The notes beneath the pieces were generated by a model. That model made no database searches and had not been told where the DNA came from. It saw nothing but the letters and a program-made list of their open reading frames with translations. The position numbers and the translations under genes were made by a program. From assembly GCF_024346875.1 (NCBI RefSeq), contig NZ_AP024871.1:2046001-2110000 (forward strand): 64,000 nucleotides of DNA, given 5' to 3'. Of this stretch, positions 1-13,092 are shown in pieces. Each line of letters opens with the position of its first letter. Positions within the stretch are counted from its first letter, which is position 1. This DNA comes from Vibrio gallicus (GTDB lineage Bacteria; Pseudomonadota; Gammaproteobacteria; Enterobacterales; Vibrionaceae).

Positions 1-277
1 GGTTACTTTCAATCATACGCTTTCGCGCCGCCTCATCACCACGCAGAGCACGACGCGCATACAGCACTTCTTCTTCTGCGGTTAATAGAGGAGAAAAACC
101 GATCTCTCCAAGATAAAGCTGAGTAGCGTCTAGATTCTTTGCTGAGGCGTCAAATTCTTCTTTTGCCTCTCGAGCGGGGGCTTTGGCGGTGGGCTCTAAT
201 TCAACACTTGCCACCTCTGCCTCTTCACCATTTTGATTCAAGTCTTCCACTTTTGCTGCTGTGTTATCCATACTCAT
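1..277 (-). CDS. rpoS: RNA polymerase sigma factor RpoS, N-terminal part (cut by window edge)
   Basis: Stationary-phase and general-stress sigma factor. Only about the first 92 codons are present; the gene runs off the left edge. The translated start reads [14 protein letters not shown], followed by an acidic segment and then [21 protein letters not shown] and [20 protein letters not shown], the conserved region 1.2 entry of RpoS. The start at 277 is preceded by a GAGG-type ribosome binding site; a second in-frame ATG lies two codons later (271). It follows nlpD by 48 bases on the same strand, the classic nlpD-rpoS order, in which the main rpoS promoter usually lies inside nlpD. Identity is clear from the residues seen; the DNA-binding regions are outside the window. 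Confidence 0.93.
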   Translation of the reverse strand, partial: MSMDNTAAKVEDLNQNGEEAEVASVELEPTAKAPAREAKEEFDASAKNLDATQLYLGEIGFSPLLTAEEEVLYARRALRGDEAARKRMIESN

Positions 278-325
278 AGCGCCTCCAATGGCTCAACAGG
301 TGGGGCTTACTTGCCAACTACCTGG

Positions 326-1144
326 TCATGGTAAATATCGTTCGGGATTAACCGATTTTCCTTGATACCTAATCTCAAAATGCAATTTAACCGCGCTCGT
401 ACCTGAGCTGCCCATGGTTGCTATCTTTTGTCCTGCTTTTACCTTTTGCCCTTCATGGACAAGTAATCGATCATTGTGTGCATAAGCACTTAGATACTTA
501 CTATTGTGCTTAACAATAATCAAATTACCGTATCCTCTTAAAGCACTACCAGAATAAACAACACTACCACTTGCAGTAGAGAGCACGTCTTGCCCCCGTT
601 GCCCAGTAATGTCTATTCCTTTACCTCCGGCATCAAAGTTGTTTATAACTCGGCCTTTAGTTGGCCAGATCCAAGAAGATATCGGCTTATTCGCAGAACT
701 TGATGTTGCAACCTTGTTAGCATTTTGTTTAGCACCAACATAACCCTTTGTGGATGTTGAATCAACCTTGGTTTGAGTACTTTTTTTAGTAGTTGATGCA
801 GATGGCGTTGAGTGACTTGCTTTACTTCCCGCATTAGAATAAGCGTAAGATGTTGTTTCATCTTGATAATCTGGATACCACAGCTTAATTTTCTGCCCTA
901 TACGCAAAGAATTAGGGGATTTTAATTCGTTAAAACGGATTAATTTATTCACATCACGGCCGGTTACATAAGCGATGTAATATAAGGTATCTCCTTTATT
1001 TACAACGTAGTAACTACCACGATAGGTTCCTCGGTCTTTTTTATTATAGCCGTGGTTACCATTACGCATAGAACTAGGGGCACAACCCGCCAACAGCGTA
1101 ATTAAACATATCGCAACAATACTAGACCAATACGACTTTCTCAT
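326..1144 (-). CDS. nlpD: LysM/M23-domain lipoprotein, amidase activator NlpD
   Basis: Outer-membrane lipoprotein that activates a periplasmic cell-wall amidase (AmiC in E. coli) for daughter-cell separation. The signal peptide ends in the lipobox LLAGC with the lipidated Cys at residue 21. A LysM peptidoglycan-binding domain spans about 45-90, a Ser/Thr/Lys-rich linker about 95-155, and a LytM/M23 domain about 160-272. The metal-binding residues of active M23 endopeptidases are not intact: GKGIDITG has no His and the HxH site reads LHFEIR. This fits an activator rather than an enzyme. It lies 4 bases after pcm and 48 bases before rpoS. At 272 residues it is shorter than E. coli NlpD (379), mostly in the linker. 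Confidence 0.93.
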   Translation of the reverse strand: MRKSYWSSIVAICLITLLAGCAPSSMRNGNHGYNKKDRGTYRGSYYVVNKGDTLYYIAYVTGRDVNKLIRFNELKSPNSLRIGQKIKLWYPDYQDETTSYAYSNAGSKASHSTPSASTTKKSTQTKVDSTSTKGYVGAKQNANKVATSSSANKPISSWIWPTKGRVINNFDAGGKGIDITGQRGQDVLSTASGSVVYSGSALRGYGNLIIVKHNSKYLSAYAHNDRLLVHEGQKVKAGQKIATMGSSGTSAVKLHFEIRYQGKSVNPERYLP

Positions 1145-1148
1145 AGGG

Positions 1149-1775
1149 TTAAGCTAACTCTCCATGTACCAAGGGAACAAATCTTACATGCTCAATAAAG
1201 CATGACTCTATTCCTGTTTCCGTTTTTACTATCTGATATAGGTGCTGCTGGTCAATTCCTACCGGGATAATTAATCGACCACCAGTAACCAATTGTTCGA
1301 TTAATGCCGCAGGTACCTCGCTGGCAGCAGCAGTAACAATAATCGCATCATAAGGAGCATTGGCGTTCCACCCCATCCAACCATCACCATGTTTAGTCGC
1401 AATATTGTAGATATTAAGTCGCGACAAACGCCGCTTAGCATCCCACTGTAAGGTTTTAATTCGCTCAACAGAGTAAACCTTTTGCACCAATTGAGACAAA
1501 ATTGCGGTTTGATAGCCGCAACCAGTTCCTATCTCTAAGACTTTACTTGTAGGCTCAAGCTTAAGCAGTGATGTCATCTTGGCAACGATATAGGGTTGAG
1601 AGATAGTCTGCCCACAGCCTATAGGTAAAGCGTTATTATCATACGCTTGGTGATGCATTGCCTCCGATAAGAACATCTCCCGAGGAATAGCTCCTATCGC
1701 ATCTAATACACTCTGATCTTCGATACCTAACTGACGAAGCTGGTCAACCAAACGCTGCGCATGAAACTGAGCCAT
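1149..1775 (-). CDS. pcm: Protein-L-isoaspartate O-methyltransferase
   Basis: Cytosolic SAM-dependent enzyme that methylates isoaspartyl residues in damaged proteins so they can revert to aspartate. The 208-residue length is typical. The family motif [11 protein letters not shown] lies near residue 55 and the SAM-binding glycine motif [13 protein letters not shown] near residue 80. The start ATG gives [18 protein letters not shown], matching the family N-terminus. It sits 3 bases after surE and 4 bases before nlpD on the same strand, so it is very likely cotranscribed with both. The surE-pcm-nlpD-rpoS order is conserved in enterobacteria and vibrios and links protein repair with stationary-phase survival. 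Confidence 0.96.
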   Translation of the reverse strand: MAQFHAQRLVDQLRQLGIEDQSVLDAIGAIPREMFLSEAMHHQAYDNNALPIGCGQTISQPYIVAKMTSLLKLEPTSKVLEIGTGCGYQTAILSQLVQKVYSVERIKTLQWDAKRRLSRLNIYNIATKHGDGWMGWNANAPYDAIIVTAAASEVPAALIEQLVTGGRLIIPVGIDQQHLYQIVKTETGIESCFIEHVRFVPLVHGELA

Positions 1776-1778
1776 TAA

Positions 1779-2513
1779 TTACCTTTCTAACCAAGCCTTC
1801 ATCGAAGGCAAAGACTCATGTGCAGTAAGATCGACCTGCAACGGCGTTATTGATACACGAGAATGCTCAATCGCGTAAAAGTCGGTTCCAACACCGGCGT
1901 CTTGTTCTTTGCCCGGAGGCCCTAACCAATAAATTTGCTGGCCACGCGGATCAAGTTGTTTGATCATATCTTCTGCATGGTGACGCGCCCCTAAGCGAGT
2001 GATCTCAATATTAGGCTGCTGTGCAACATCAGGGACATTGACGTTTAACAAACGATTGGTTGGTATCGGGTTATTTTGATGCTGTATAACCAACTCTTTT
2101 ACCACTTTGGCTGCGGTATCAAAGTTTGTTTTACCAACCAATGAAACGGCTATCGCTTGCACGCCGAGAAAGTGCCCTTCCATGGCCGCCGCTACCGTTC
2201 CAGAATAAAGAACGTCGTCACCTAGGTTTGCTCCGTGATTTATCCCACTGACCACTAAGTCTGGGTAATCATCTTTCATAAGCTCATTCAGTGCAAAATG
2301 GACACAATCCGTCGGTGTACCTTGTACAGAATACACCTTAGGTTTTATCTCGTTCACTCGCAAGGGAGTCTCTAGCGTTAATGAATTTGACGCACCACTA
2401 CGGTTACGATCCGGTGCGACAATAATAATCTCTGCAATATCTTTTAGCGCTTCAGCTAGAACGTGTATCCCTTTAGCATGAACACCATCATCATTGCTAA
2501 TTAAGATCTTCAT
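1779..2513 (-). CDS. surE: 5'/3'-nucleotidase SurE
   Basis: Metal-dependent nucleoside monophosphate phosphatase, also active on short polyphosphate, important in stationary phase. The metal-binding motif is at the N-terminus: [13 protein letters not shown] with Asp8 and Asp9. The later family motifs [12 protein letters not shown] (about residue 40) and [13 protein letters not shown] (about residue 90) are intact. The 244-residue length is normal. Its ATG overlaps the truD stop by 4 bases (ATGA), which indicates translational coupling, and pcm follows after 3 bases. Confidence 0.96.
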   Translation of the reverse strand: MKILISNDDGVHAKGIHVLAEALKDIAEIIIVAPDRNRSGASNSLTLETPLRVNEIKPKVYSVQGTPTDCVHFALNELMKDDYPDLVVSGINHGANLGDDVLYSGTVAAAMEGHFLGVQAIAVSLVGKTNFDTAAKVVKELVIQHQNNPIPTNRLLNVNVPDVAQQPNIEITRLGARHHAEDMIKQLDPRGQQIYWLGPPGKEQDAGVGTDFYAIEHSRVSITPLQVDLTAHESLPSMKAWLER

Positions 2514-3538
2514 TCAGGCTTTGCCTCAACCGCAAATTCACGAGTAAATGGGATCTCTTCAACAACCTCTCTAAAGATTGAGGTGGCAAAGTTGCCCGAA
2601 GATAACCAGAAGCTAACTTGCACCTGGTCTGCATCGCTACGCCAACTTAAATCACTTGGGCATAGCTTTATTTCGCGGCGGTCATGGCGCATTCGGTTAC
2701 CACGAATTAAAGCCATAAGATCCGGCTCTGAATCAACAACCTGCTGCTCTAAAGCTAAGGCCGCACCTTGTGTAGGTAGCGCATTGTCACCCGCAAGGGC
2801 TGCTGTAATAGCATTAAAATCATCAGTATAAGCTTGTAAACTGCCATCAAGTATTACCTGGTCTCCCTCAATAGCATGCTCAAAACAGTGTTGCTCAATA
2901 CGATTTGAAACAATCTGATTGAATATCCAAGAACGCGCAGCCGAAAGGTATAGGCTGCGTTTATTTTGATTACGGGTACGCACGTTATCGCGCCCCCAGC
3001 GACGGGCTTCAATAACGTTGTTAGCGTTATTTCCAAAGCGTTGCTCGCCAAAGTAGTTTGGAACACCCTGCTTGGCAACTTGTTGCAATCGCATTTCAAC
3101 CTCACAGAGATCGCTAACCTCAGTCAAGGTAATTTCAAAGTAGTTTCCTTTGAGATCTCCAGGACGTAACTTTTTATCATGACGGGTCGTTTCTAGGATC
3201 TGCACACTAGGGTGACGCTTAGTAAACAAGCTCATGTCAGGAGTATCACCTTTTGGCAGATGCACACTTAGCCATTGCTCGGTAATCGCATGACGATCTT
3301 TTAGACCAGCCCAACCAATATCCTTGGATTTCACACCCATAAATTTTGCCAATTCGTTGGCAACGAAGCTGGTGTTTTCTCCGCTTTTGCGGATCCTTAC
3401 CATCAGGTGCTCACCCTGCCCGCTAAACTCATAGCCAAGGTCTTCTTTTACAATGAAGTGTTCAGGCTTAACCTTTAGTTTAGCTTTTGCTAGCGGCTTA
3501 CCATGCAGATAAGCGAGATGTCCAAGAGTATCAGTCAT
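2510..3538 (-). CDS. truD: tRNA pseudouridine(13) synthase TruD
   Basis: Makes pseudouridine at position 13 of tRNA-Glu. The catalytic Asp is in [10 protein letters not shown] (Asp81, equivalent to E. coli Asp80). The 342-residue length and the later motifs [12 protein letters not shown] and [13 protein letters not shown] match the TruD family, which is unrelated in sequence to the other pseudouridine synthases. It overlaps surE by 4 bases and follows ispF by 8 bases on the same strand, so it is part of the ftsB-to-nlpD run. Confidence 0.96.
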   Translation of the reverse strand: MTDTLGHLAYLHGKPLAKAKLKVKPEHFIVKEDLGYEFSGQGEHLMVRIRKSGENTSFVANELAKFMGVKSKDIGWAGLKDRHAITEQWLSVHLPKGDTPDMSLFTKRHPSVQILETTRHDKKLRPGDLKGNYFEITLTEVSDLCEVEMRLQQVAKQGVPNYFGEQRFGNNANNVIEARRWGRDNVRTRNQNKRSLYLSAARSWIFNQIVSNRIEQHCFEHAIEGDQVILDGSLQAYTDDFNAITAALAGDNALPTQGAALALEQQVVDSEPDLMALIRGNRMRHDRREIKLCPSDLSWRSDADQVQVSFWLSSGNFATSIFREVVEEIPFTREFAVEAKPE

Positions 3539-3546
3539 AATATTTC

Positions 3547-4026
3547 TTATTGATTTTTTAGGATAAGTACCACGGCTTCAACCGCGATGCCTTCTTTACG
3601 CCCAGTAAAACCTAAGCGTTCTGTAGTGGTGGCTTTTACGTTGACCTGATTTAAATCTGCATTCAAATCTTGGGCAATGACGCTTCGCATAGACTCAATA
3701 TGTGGAGCCATTTTAGGTGCTTGAGCCATTATAGTAACGTCGACATTTCCCAAGTGATAACCTTCTTCGATCACTCGACTGTAGACATCCCTTAGTAACT
3801 CTCGGCTATTAGCTCCCTTCCATTTGTCATCTGTATCAGGAAAATGGTGCCCAATATCACCGGCAGCGATGGCGCCTAATAGAGCATCACAAATAGCATG
3901 TAATGCGACATCACCATCAGAGTGAGCCAACAAGCCTTGCTCATATGGGATAGCAACCCCACCTATTATGACCGGTCCTGTTCCACCAAATTTATGTACG
4001 TCAAACCCATGTCCAATGCGAATCAT
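3547..4026 (-). CDS. ispF: 2-C-methyl-D-erythritol 2,4-cyclodiphosphate synthase
   Basis: MEP-pathway enzyme converting CDP-methylerythritol 2-phosphate to the cyclodiphosphate on the way to isoprenoid precursors. The zinc-binding motif is seen at the N-terminus in [11 protein letters not shown] (Asp9 and His11), with the third ligand His in [20 protein letters not shown]. The C-terminal [21 protein letters not shown] is the CMP-binding signature. The length of 159 residues is typical. The ATG overlaps the ispD stop by 4 bases, so the two consecutive pathway steps are coupled. Confidence 0.97.
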   Translation of the reverse strand: MIRIGHGFDVHKFGGTGPVIIGGVAIPYEQGLLAHSDGDVALHAICDALLGAIAAGDIGHHFPDTDDKWKGANSRELLRDVYSRVIEEGYHLGNVDVTIMAQAPKMAPHIESMRSVIAQDLNADLNQVNVKATTTERLGFTGRKEGIAVEAVVLILKNQ

Positions 4027-4724
4027 GCTTTTCCCTTGCTACTTTGTGATAAATAGAAACCCATCAATGAAAAGTCTTCCGGTTGAGTGACCTTGATGTT
4101 ATCTGCCCTACCCTCAACAATCATAGGCGCTTCGCCTATCAGTTCCATAGCAGAGGCTTCATCGGTAATAACTTGATTTTGGTCTACGGCAGAGTGTAAT
4201 GCTAGACGCAACGCTACGGCATCAAACATTTGTGGTGTTAGTGCATGCCAAAGATTTACTCTAGATACGGTTTCGATAATAGTACTGTCGCCATCCGAGC
4301 GCTTCATGGTGTCCTTTACCCTACTGGCTAAAATAGCCCCTGTCGGGTGCTGGCAAGCGGCTTCAATTAGCGCGCTAATGTCGCCTAAATCGATATTTGG
4401 ACGAGCGGCATCGTGCACTAAAACCTGTCCACTGTAATTCTGTGCATGCAGATACTGCAAAGCATTGAGAACCGAGTCAGAGCGCTCTTTACCACCTAAA
4501 ACCTGAATAACTCTGGAATTACTCGCTAGCGTAGTAGTAGCAAAGTAATCATCAGTCGCGCTTATCGCAACCACTACTTGTTCTATTTGAGGATGCGACA
4601 GCAAACGCTCAACTGTATGCTCTAAAATCGTTTTACTCTGTAGTAGTAAATATTGCTTAGGCCTATCAGCCTGCATACGGCTACCAATACCTGCCGCTGG
4701 AACTATTGCGATATACTTATTCAA
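4023..4724 (-). CDS. ispD: 2-C-methyl-D-erythritol 4-phosphate cytidylyltransferase
   Basis: MEP-pathway enzyme transferring CMP from CTP to methylerythritol 4-phosphate. The nucleotide-binding motif [19 protein letters not shown] is at residues 8-26, and [11 protein letters not shown] near residue 105 is the family signature. 233 residues, normal length. It lies 20 bases after ftsB and overlaps ispF by 4 bases; the ftsB-ispD-ispF-truD order is conserved in gammaproteobacteria. Confidence 0.97.
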   Translation of the reverse strand: MNKYIAIVPAAGIGSRMQADRPKQYLLLQSKTILEHTVERLLSHPQIEQVVVAISATDDYFATTTLASNSRVIQVLGGKERSDSVLNALQYLHAQNYSGQVLVHDAARPNIDLGDISALIEAACQHPTGAILASRVKDTMKRSDGDSTIIETVSRVNLWHALTPQMFDAVALRLALHSAVDQNQVITDEASAMELIGEAPMIVEGRADNIKVTQPEDFSLMGFYLSQSSKGKA

Positions 4725-4744
4725 AATTGCAAACCGTTCCTAAA

Positions 4745-5020
4745 TCAATCAGAGTCAACAATACGATAAAAGGTCTCACCTTTTTTCACCATACCAAGCT
4801 CGTTGCGAGAACGTTCCTCAATAGCATCAAGGCCTTGGCTAAGGTCGTCAATTTCCGCAAACATCTCGTCATTACGTTTACGCAGTTGACTATTCACTGA
4901 GCTTTGTACCGCAGTTTCATCTTGCACTTGTCTTAGCTCATTTATGCCATTTTTACCAAACCACAAGTCGGTTTGCAGCCAAATTAGCAACCCAAACAGT
5001 ATTACTGAAAAAACACGCAC
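4745..5020 (-). CDS. ftsB: Cell division protein FtsB
   Basis: Small bitopic inner-membrane divisome protein that forms a complex with FtsL and FtsQ. One membrane segment is at about residues 3-16 ([14 protein letters not shown]), followed by a periplasmic coiled coil from about 28 to 70. The motif DLWFGKNG after the membrane helix is typical of FtsB. 91 residues matches the usual size. It is the first gene of the minus-strand run to nlpD; a 228-base gap holding the eno terminator separates it from eno. Confidence 0.95.
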   Translation of the reverse strand: MRVFSVILFGLLIWLQTDLWFGKNGINELRQVQDETAVQSSVNSQLRKRNDEMFAEIDDLSQGLDAIEERSRNELGMVKKGETFYRIVDSD

Positions 5021-5153
5021 CAGCTCAAATCCCTATCGATAATATTGCGCTATTTATATCACAAAACCCTTACCATGTTTACCCGCTTAATCTTTTATGC
5101 TGGCTGTAAACTCGATGCATAAAACATTAAATCACCAAAGCTCTTTATCTAAA

Positions 5154-5185
5154 CCAAAAAAAACACCTCGCAAAGCGAGGTGTTT
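5154..5185 (-). terminator. Intrinsic terminator of eno
   Basis: An 11-bp perfect stem, AAACACCTCGC / GCGAGGTGTTT with a 3-base loop (5161-5185). On the minus strand it is followed by a run of about eight U. It lies 64 bases downstream of the eno stop, ending the pyrG-eno transcript before ftsB. Confidence 0.9.
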
Positions 5186-5248
5186 ATATAAGTATGCAAA
5201 AATTCTAACTCATAGAGACTGCAGCAAGGCAATCACAAATAAGATGAA

Positions 5249-6619
<1,371 letters not shown>

Positions 6620-6632
6620 TTAATTCTTAATT

Positions 6633-8396
<1,764 letters not shown>

Positions 8397-8409
8397 TCAA
8401 ATCACCATA

Positions 8410-9222
8410 TTATCGTAGTTTAGACTCCTCAGCTTTTACTTGCTCCCATAAGCTGTCAAGGTAATCTAGATCACAGTTTTCAAAAATAACTCCATTCTCT
8501 TTTACTTTTTGTTCAACTGCGCGAAATCGTCGTTCAAACTTCAAATTGGCCTTGTTTAGAGCGACCTCAGGGTGACACCCTAAATGTCTAGCAAGATTGA
8601 CGCTGGCAAATAACAAATCACCAACCTCTTCTTCTACACGTGGTTGAGATAATGGCACACACAAGGCTTCATCTAACACCTCTTGTGCCTCTTCGTGAAC
8701 CTTATCAACCACAGGGCCAATCGTATCCCAATCAAAGCCAAATTTAGCACAGCGTTTTTGCACCTTATCGGCTCGACTTAAGGCCGGTAACGATCTCGGT
8801 ACAGAGTCTAGAATACTTTGTTCAATTTTTCCTACACGCGCTTTTTCTTTTGCCTTCTCTTGTTCCCAGTTTTTGGCTATATCTGCTTCTGTAGCAAATT
8901 GTTGCTCACCAAATACATGCGGGTGTCGGCGCATAAGCTTCTCATTCACGCCCTCTAGCACATCATCAAACTCAAAAAGGTTCTGCTCCTTTGCCAGTTG
9001 TGCATAAAACACAATCTGAAACAATAAATCACCGAGCTCTTCTTTGAGGTTACTCCAATCTTGATTTTGAATCGCATCCACCACCTCATAAGTTTCCTCT
9101 ATGGTGTGGGGAACAATTGAATCAAAGGACTGCTTTATATCCCATGGGCACCCCTTGTTTGGGTCTCTAAGGGTTGCCATGATTTCGAGTAATTGCTGTA
9201 GGTTATCGGACTTGCTAGGCAT
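8410..9222 (-). CDS. mazG: Nucleoside triphosphate pyrophosphohydrolase MazG
   Basis: House-cleaning NTP pyrophosphatase; in E. coli it lowers (p)ppGpp-linked stress effects. Two MazG domains in tandem: the first holds DPNKGCPWDIKQSFDSI and EETYEVVDAI with EELGDLLFQIVF, the second EEAQEVLDEAL and EEEVGDLLFASVN. The ATG at 9222 is preceded by AGGAG with 5-base spacing and gives 270 residues; an upstream in-frame codon at 9243 lies inside the relA terminator region and is unlikely. In E. coli the mazEF toxin pair sits between relA and mazG; here it is absent. Confidence 0.95.
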   Translation of the reverse strand: MPSKSDNLQQLLEIMATLRDPNKGCPWDIKQSFDSIVPHTIEETYEVVDAIQNQDWSNLKEELGDLLFQIVFYAQLAKEQNLFEFDDVLEGVNEKLMRRHPHVFGEQQFATEADIAKNWEQEKAKEKARVGKIEQSILDSVPRSLPALSRADKVQKRCAKFGFDWDTIGPVVDKVHEEAQEVLDEALCVPLSQPRVEEEVGDLLFASVNLARHLGCHPEVALNKANLKFERRFRAVEQKVKENGVIFENCDLDYLDSLWEQVKAEESKLR

Positions 9223-9232
9223 GTTATCTCCT

Positions 9233-9263
9233 AAAAAAATCAAGCCCCTGATTAAGGGGCTTG
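9233..9263 (-). terminator. Intrinsic terminator between relA and mazG
   Basis: Stem CAAGCCCCT / AGGGGCTTG with a 5-base loop (9241-9263), followed on the minus strand by GA and seven U. The U-run directly abuts the mazG Shine-Dalgarno AGGAG (9228-9232), so the end of the relA transcript is placed right at the start of mazG. Confidence 0.88.
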
Positions 9264-9282
9264 GGTCTTATAAAATTTACTA

Positions 9283-11505
9283 TTAACCGAGGCGTTTCAC
9301 CAAGATAACGTCTTTTATCTGCTCTATCCTCGATTGCAGGCGGCTACTAATATCGGTATTACTAACCTCAATATCCATATCCATCACCACCATTTGTCGT
9401 TTATGGTCGGTACGCGAACGCATATTGGCAATCTTGAGTTTTTCATTAGTAATGAGGGTTGAAATATCTTTAAGTAATCCAGTACGCTCCAGAGACTCTA
9501 TACGCAAGGTAAGAATGAACGACCCGACAAATCCGCTTCCCCAAACCGTATCAATAATACGCTCGGGTGCATGTAATCGCAGCTCATTTAACTGGTCACA
9601 GTCACTACGGTGCACCGAAATACCTCGCCCTTGGGTTACATAGCCACTAATCGTATCTCCGGGTATCGGCTGACAGCATCGAGCAAGATGCGTCATTAGG
9701 TTATCAATCCCTTCAACCACCACCGCATCTTTGTGAGGCTTACTCGGCAGTGGCATTATCGACTCAGAAGTCTGTAGCTTTGCTAAGGCTTGCTGGTCTT
9801 CTTCAGCTGCCGAGGGTTTGTTTACCAAGGCATTGATATGATTAACGACCTGAGTAATTCTTAAGTCGCCACTACCAATCCCTGCATATAGCTCATCGGC
9901 GGTATTAACGTTAAAGCGTTTAAGAGCATAGATATCAGCATCTTTGAGTGTCGCTTCAATCTTAGCTAGCTCCGCTTCTAAGATATCTTTACCCGCTTCA
10001 ATATTTTTCTCGCGGCTCTGCTTTCTAAACCATGCATTAATCTTGGCTCGTGCTCGACCAGAATGAACAAAGCCCAGTGATGAATTTAACCAATCACGAG
10101 ATGGATTCGGTTCTTTTTGGGTAATAATCTCAACTTGATCGCCCATGGTGAGCTTATGCGTAAAGGGAACAATGCGTCCGCCAACTTTCGCTCCGATACA
10201 GCGGTGCCCTACTTCTGAGTGAATGTGATAAGCAAAATCTAATGGGGTTGCCCCCATAGGTAAATCGACCACATCACCACGCGGTGTAAAGGCATATACC
10301 CTATCATCAAACACTTGGCTACGAAGTTCATCGAGCATCTCGCCCGAGTCTGACATTTCTTCTTGCCAATCCAATAGTTTACGCAACCACGTTATCTTCT
10401 CGTCATATCCGCTGCGTCCACCCGAACCGCCTTCTTTGTACTTCCAGTGCGCCGCAACACCCAGCTCCGAATCTTCGTGCATCTGTTTGGTGCGGATCTG
10501 AATCTCAATGGTTTTGTTTTCAGGGCCTAGCACTACGGTATGTATTGATTGATAGCCATTTGGTTTGGGGTTGGCAACATAATCATCAAATTCACTAGAT
10601 AGGTGATTATACTTGGTATGAACGACACCCAAAGCGCCGTAGCAATCTTGCAGTTGGTCAGCAATGATACGCACTGCTCTCACATCAAAAAGCTGTTCAA
10701 AGGCCAGCTTTTTCTTCTGCATCTTTCTCCAGATGCTAAATATGTGTTTGGGACGTCCACTTACTTCAGCATTGATATGAGAGTGATTCATCTCACTCTC
10801 AAGGTCATCAACAAAATCTGTAATATACTGTTCGCGCTCGATACGACGCTCACCTAATTGCTTAGCTATTGCCTTGTAAGTTGTGGGTTGTTGATAACGA
10901 AACGCGTAGTCTTCAATCTCCCACTTTAACTGGCCTATACCTAGACGGTTAGCTAGTGGAGCGTAGATATTGGCGCACTCTTTTGCCACTCGCTGACGAA
11001 CTTCATCTGGAGCGTTTTTTACTTCACGTAGGTTACAGATCCGCTCTGCCAGCTTGATAATCACACAGCGAAAATCATCCACCATTGCCAGTAGCATACG
11101 GCGCACGTTATCCACTTGGCCAGAAGCACTAGAATCGCTTTCTGAGGTATTAAGTTGACCAATTGCGGCCATCTCCTCAACCCCTTCAATCAATTTGATG
11201 ATCTCTTTACCGTAGCGCTCTTTAAGCTCTTCAGTATCATACAAACCACTCGATACAACAGGGAACAACATGGCCGCCTCAAGTGTGGCGCGGTCCATAG
11301 ATAGAGTAATCAAAATTTCTATCATCTCGCGCCCACGCCATAGCAACAACTCCTGTCGCTCATGACCATCTAGTAGCTGTTGGCACTCAATATAAAGCTT
11401 CTTAAGCTTGTTCTCTGTTTTCTGTCCTTGTTGAAGACTATCTACCCAGCGCTCAAGGCCAAACTCTTCATCCTTATTAATGTGCGCACTGCGTATTGCG
11501 ACCAT
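9283..11505 (-). CDS. relA: GTP pyrophosphokinase RelA, (p)ppGpp synthetase I
   Basis: Ribosome-associated enzyme that makes (p)ppGpp from ATP and GTP or GDP during amino-acid starvation. Order of domains: N-terminal pseudo-hydrolase domain (about 60-200), synthetase domain with FDVRAVRII and YVANPKPNGYQSIHT (about 260-370), TGS domain (VYAFTPRGDVVDLPMGATPLDFAY, about 410-470), and a C-terminal ACT domain. The hydrolase HD pair is replaced by Phe-Pro (AAMLFPVVSSG), as in other RelA proteins, so it is a monofunctional synthetase rather than SpoT. 740 residues, full length. It is followed by a terminator and mazG. Confidence 0.97.
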   Translation of the reverse strand: MVAIRSAHINKDEEFGLERWVDSLQQGQKTENKLKKLYIECQQLLDGHERQELLLWRGREMIEILITLSMDRATLEAAMLFPVVSSGLYDTEELKERYGKEIIKLIEGVEEMAAIGQLNTSESDSSASGQVDNVRRMLLAMVDDFRCVIIKLAERICNLREVKNAPDEVRQRVAKECANIYAPLANRLGIGQLKWEIEDYAFRYQQPTTYKAIAKQLGERRIEREQYITDFVDDLESEMNHSHINAEVSGRPKHIFSIWRKMQKKKLAFEQLFDVRAVRIIADQLQDCYGALGVVHTKYNHLSSEFDDYVANPKPNGYQSIHTVVLGPENKTIEIQIRTKQMHEDSELGVAAHWKYKEGGSGGRSGYDEKITWLRKLLDWQEEMSDSGEMLDELRSQVFDDRVYAFTPRGDVVDLPMGATPLDFAYHIHSEVGHRCIGAKVGGRIVPFTHKLTMGDQVEIITQKEPNPSRDWLNSSLGFVHSGRARAKINAWFRKQSREKNIEAGKDILEAELAKIEATLKDADIYALKRFNVNTADELYAGIGSGDLRITQVVNHINALVNKPSAAEEDQQALAKLQTSESIMPLPSKPHKDAVVVEGIDNLMTHLARCCQPIPGDTISGYVTQGRGISVHRSDCDQLNELRLHAPERIIDTVWGSGFVGSFILTLRIESLERTGLLKDISTLITNEKLKIANMRSRTDHKRQMVVMDMDIEVSNTDISSRLQSRIEQIKDVILVKRLG

Positions 11506-11625
11506 ATTTCTTCCCTAAAACCTTGCTGTCATTATGTTATATTTAGGTAAACACCAAACTAAGTTAGTATACCTATCTACACTACATCCCTGTATCTGAA
11601 TTTGTACTTTTTTGATTCTGTTCGA

Positions 11626-12939
11626 CTATTTTTCGAATAACACCATCGACTCTAGATGTCCCGTTTGTGGGAACATATCTAACACCCGCATTTTAGTAAT
11701 TCGATAACCTTGCTTAAGCAGGGATTCACTATCCCTTGCCAAGGTTGAAGGATTGCAAGATACATACACAATATGCGATGCCTTAAATTGCCCAAGCTTA
11801 TCAACTATGCCAGCCGCCCCTGCCCGTGCAGGGTCGAGTAAGATTTTGTCAAACCCTTGCAAAGACCACGCCTCTGTTCCATCCAAATTCGCTAAGTCGG
11901 CTTGGAAAAACTGAGCGTTGTTGACCTGTAATGCTGTCGCGTTTTGGCTGGCTCGCTCTACCATGTCCTGCACGCCTTCAATCCCAATAACCTGAATCGC
12001 GCTCTGACTCATCGGAAAAGTGAAATTACCAATACCGCTAAACAAGTCCAATACGCGATCTTGCTTATCTAGAGCAAGCCAAGCCATCGCTTGCGATACC
12101 ATCTGTTGATTCACCAAACGATTCACTTGAATGAAATCCGTTGGCAAGAACGCTAGTTCTACCCCCACTTCATTACAACATGGTGCGCTACCATGGATAA
12201 GTTGAGGCAATGTCTCCCCTTGATGAAGGTATAACGACACCCCATTTTGCTGGGCAAACTCTTGCATCAATATTTGATCGCTGGGCTTTAATTGATCACT
12301 ACTGCGCAGTAATACTACCTGAGCATTATCCGCAGCTACTAGCTCCACATGCCCCAAGATTCTTGGCTGAGAAAGAGACTGCAGTACTTTTTTTAGCGGC
12401 TCTAGTAACCCCTGTAGTTCCGTTGCCATAACTGGGCACTGGATTATATCTACAATTTGATTGCTCTTACCTTGTCTAAACCCAAACTCAAGTTGTTGTG
12501 ATTTAGCGTTCCAACGCAGGCTAACTCTAGAGCGGCGGCGATAGCCTTGCTCACTTCCCTGAATAACTTCCGATAAACCAACCACTGGAGCAAGTTTAGA
12601 CATCAGCTTTTTGAACGCTTGTTGCTTTACTTCCAACTGTGTCTGGTACGGCATATGCTGTAACGAGCAACCACCACATTTTGCAAAATGAGCACAAAAT
12701 GGAACCTGACGCGAAGGGCTGCTATTTTGGACCTTAATTATTTTGGCACGGGTAAACTTAGCCTTTACCTCTATCGGCGCAACTAATACCTTCTCTCCGA
12801 CCAACGCCCCTTCTACAAATATAGGTTTTTTACCATCAAAGCCAATACCAGCACCTTGATAGTCGTATTTTTCAATATCTACCACGAAGTGCTTGTTTGA
12901 AATAGAGTTTTTCTTTTGTGGCTTAAAAAAGTTGGCCAT
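11626..12939 (-). CDS. rlmD: 23S rRNA (uracil(1939)-C(5))-methyltransferase RlmD
   Basis: SAM-dependent RNA methyltransferase with an N-terminal TRAM domain and a 4Fe-4S cluster. Cluster cysteines are visible in CAHFAKCGGC. The SAM motif is DLFSGIGNFTFPM and the catalytic Cys is in YVSCNPSTLARD. The ATG at 12939 gives MANFFKPQ (437 residues), aligning with the E. coli start MAQFY; an in-frame GTG five codons upstream (12954) is a possible but less likely start. It is divergent from barA with a 153-base intergenic region, the same pairing as in E. coli. Confidence 0.95.
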   Translation of the reverse strand: MANFFKPQKKNSISNKHFVVDIEKYDYQGAGIGFDGKKPIFVEGALVGEKVLVAPIEVKAKFTRAKIIKVQNSSPSRQVPFCAHFAKCGGCSLQHMPYQTQLEVKQQAFKKLMSKLAPVVGLSEVIQGSEQGYRRRSRVSLRWNAKSQQLEFGFRQGKSNQIVDIIQCPVMATELQGLLEPLKKVLQSLSQPRILGHVELVAADNAQVVLLRSSDQLKPSDQILMQEFAQQNGVSLYLHQGETLPQLIHGSAPCCNEVGVELAFLPTDFIQVNRLVNQQMVSQAMAWLALDKQDRVLDLFSGIGNFTFPMSQSAIQVIGIEGVQDMVERASQNATALQVNNAQFFQADLANLDGTEAWSLQGFDKILLDPARAGAAGIVDKLGQFKASHIVYVSCNPSTLARDSESLLKQGYRITKMRVLDMFPQTGHLESMVLFEK

Positions 12940-13092
12940 ATTACAAATTCTCACTTGAACATTTTCCGCACAATGCCTTCACTATGCAGAAATATTGCTT
13001 TTAATTAGTTAAACTATACCAACGCCCCCTCACTAATGCGTGCAGGGAATGGATTTAGGCTTATTTTTTCACAGATAGCGCACCAATAAAAC

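Noticed and set aside
9223..9282. Possible mazEF toxin-antitoxin pair between relA and mazG, as in E. coli
   Set aside because: Only about 60 bases separate the genes, filled by a terminator and the mazG RBS; no ORF is present.
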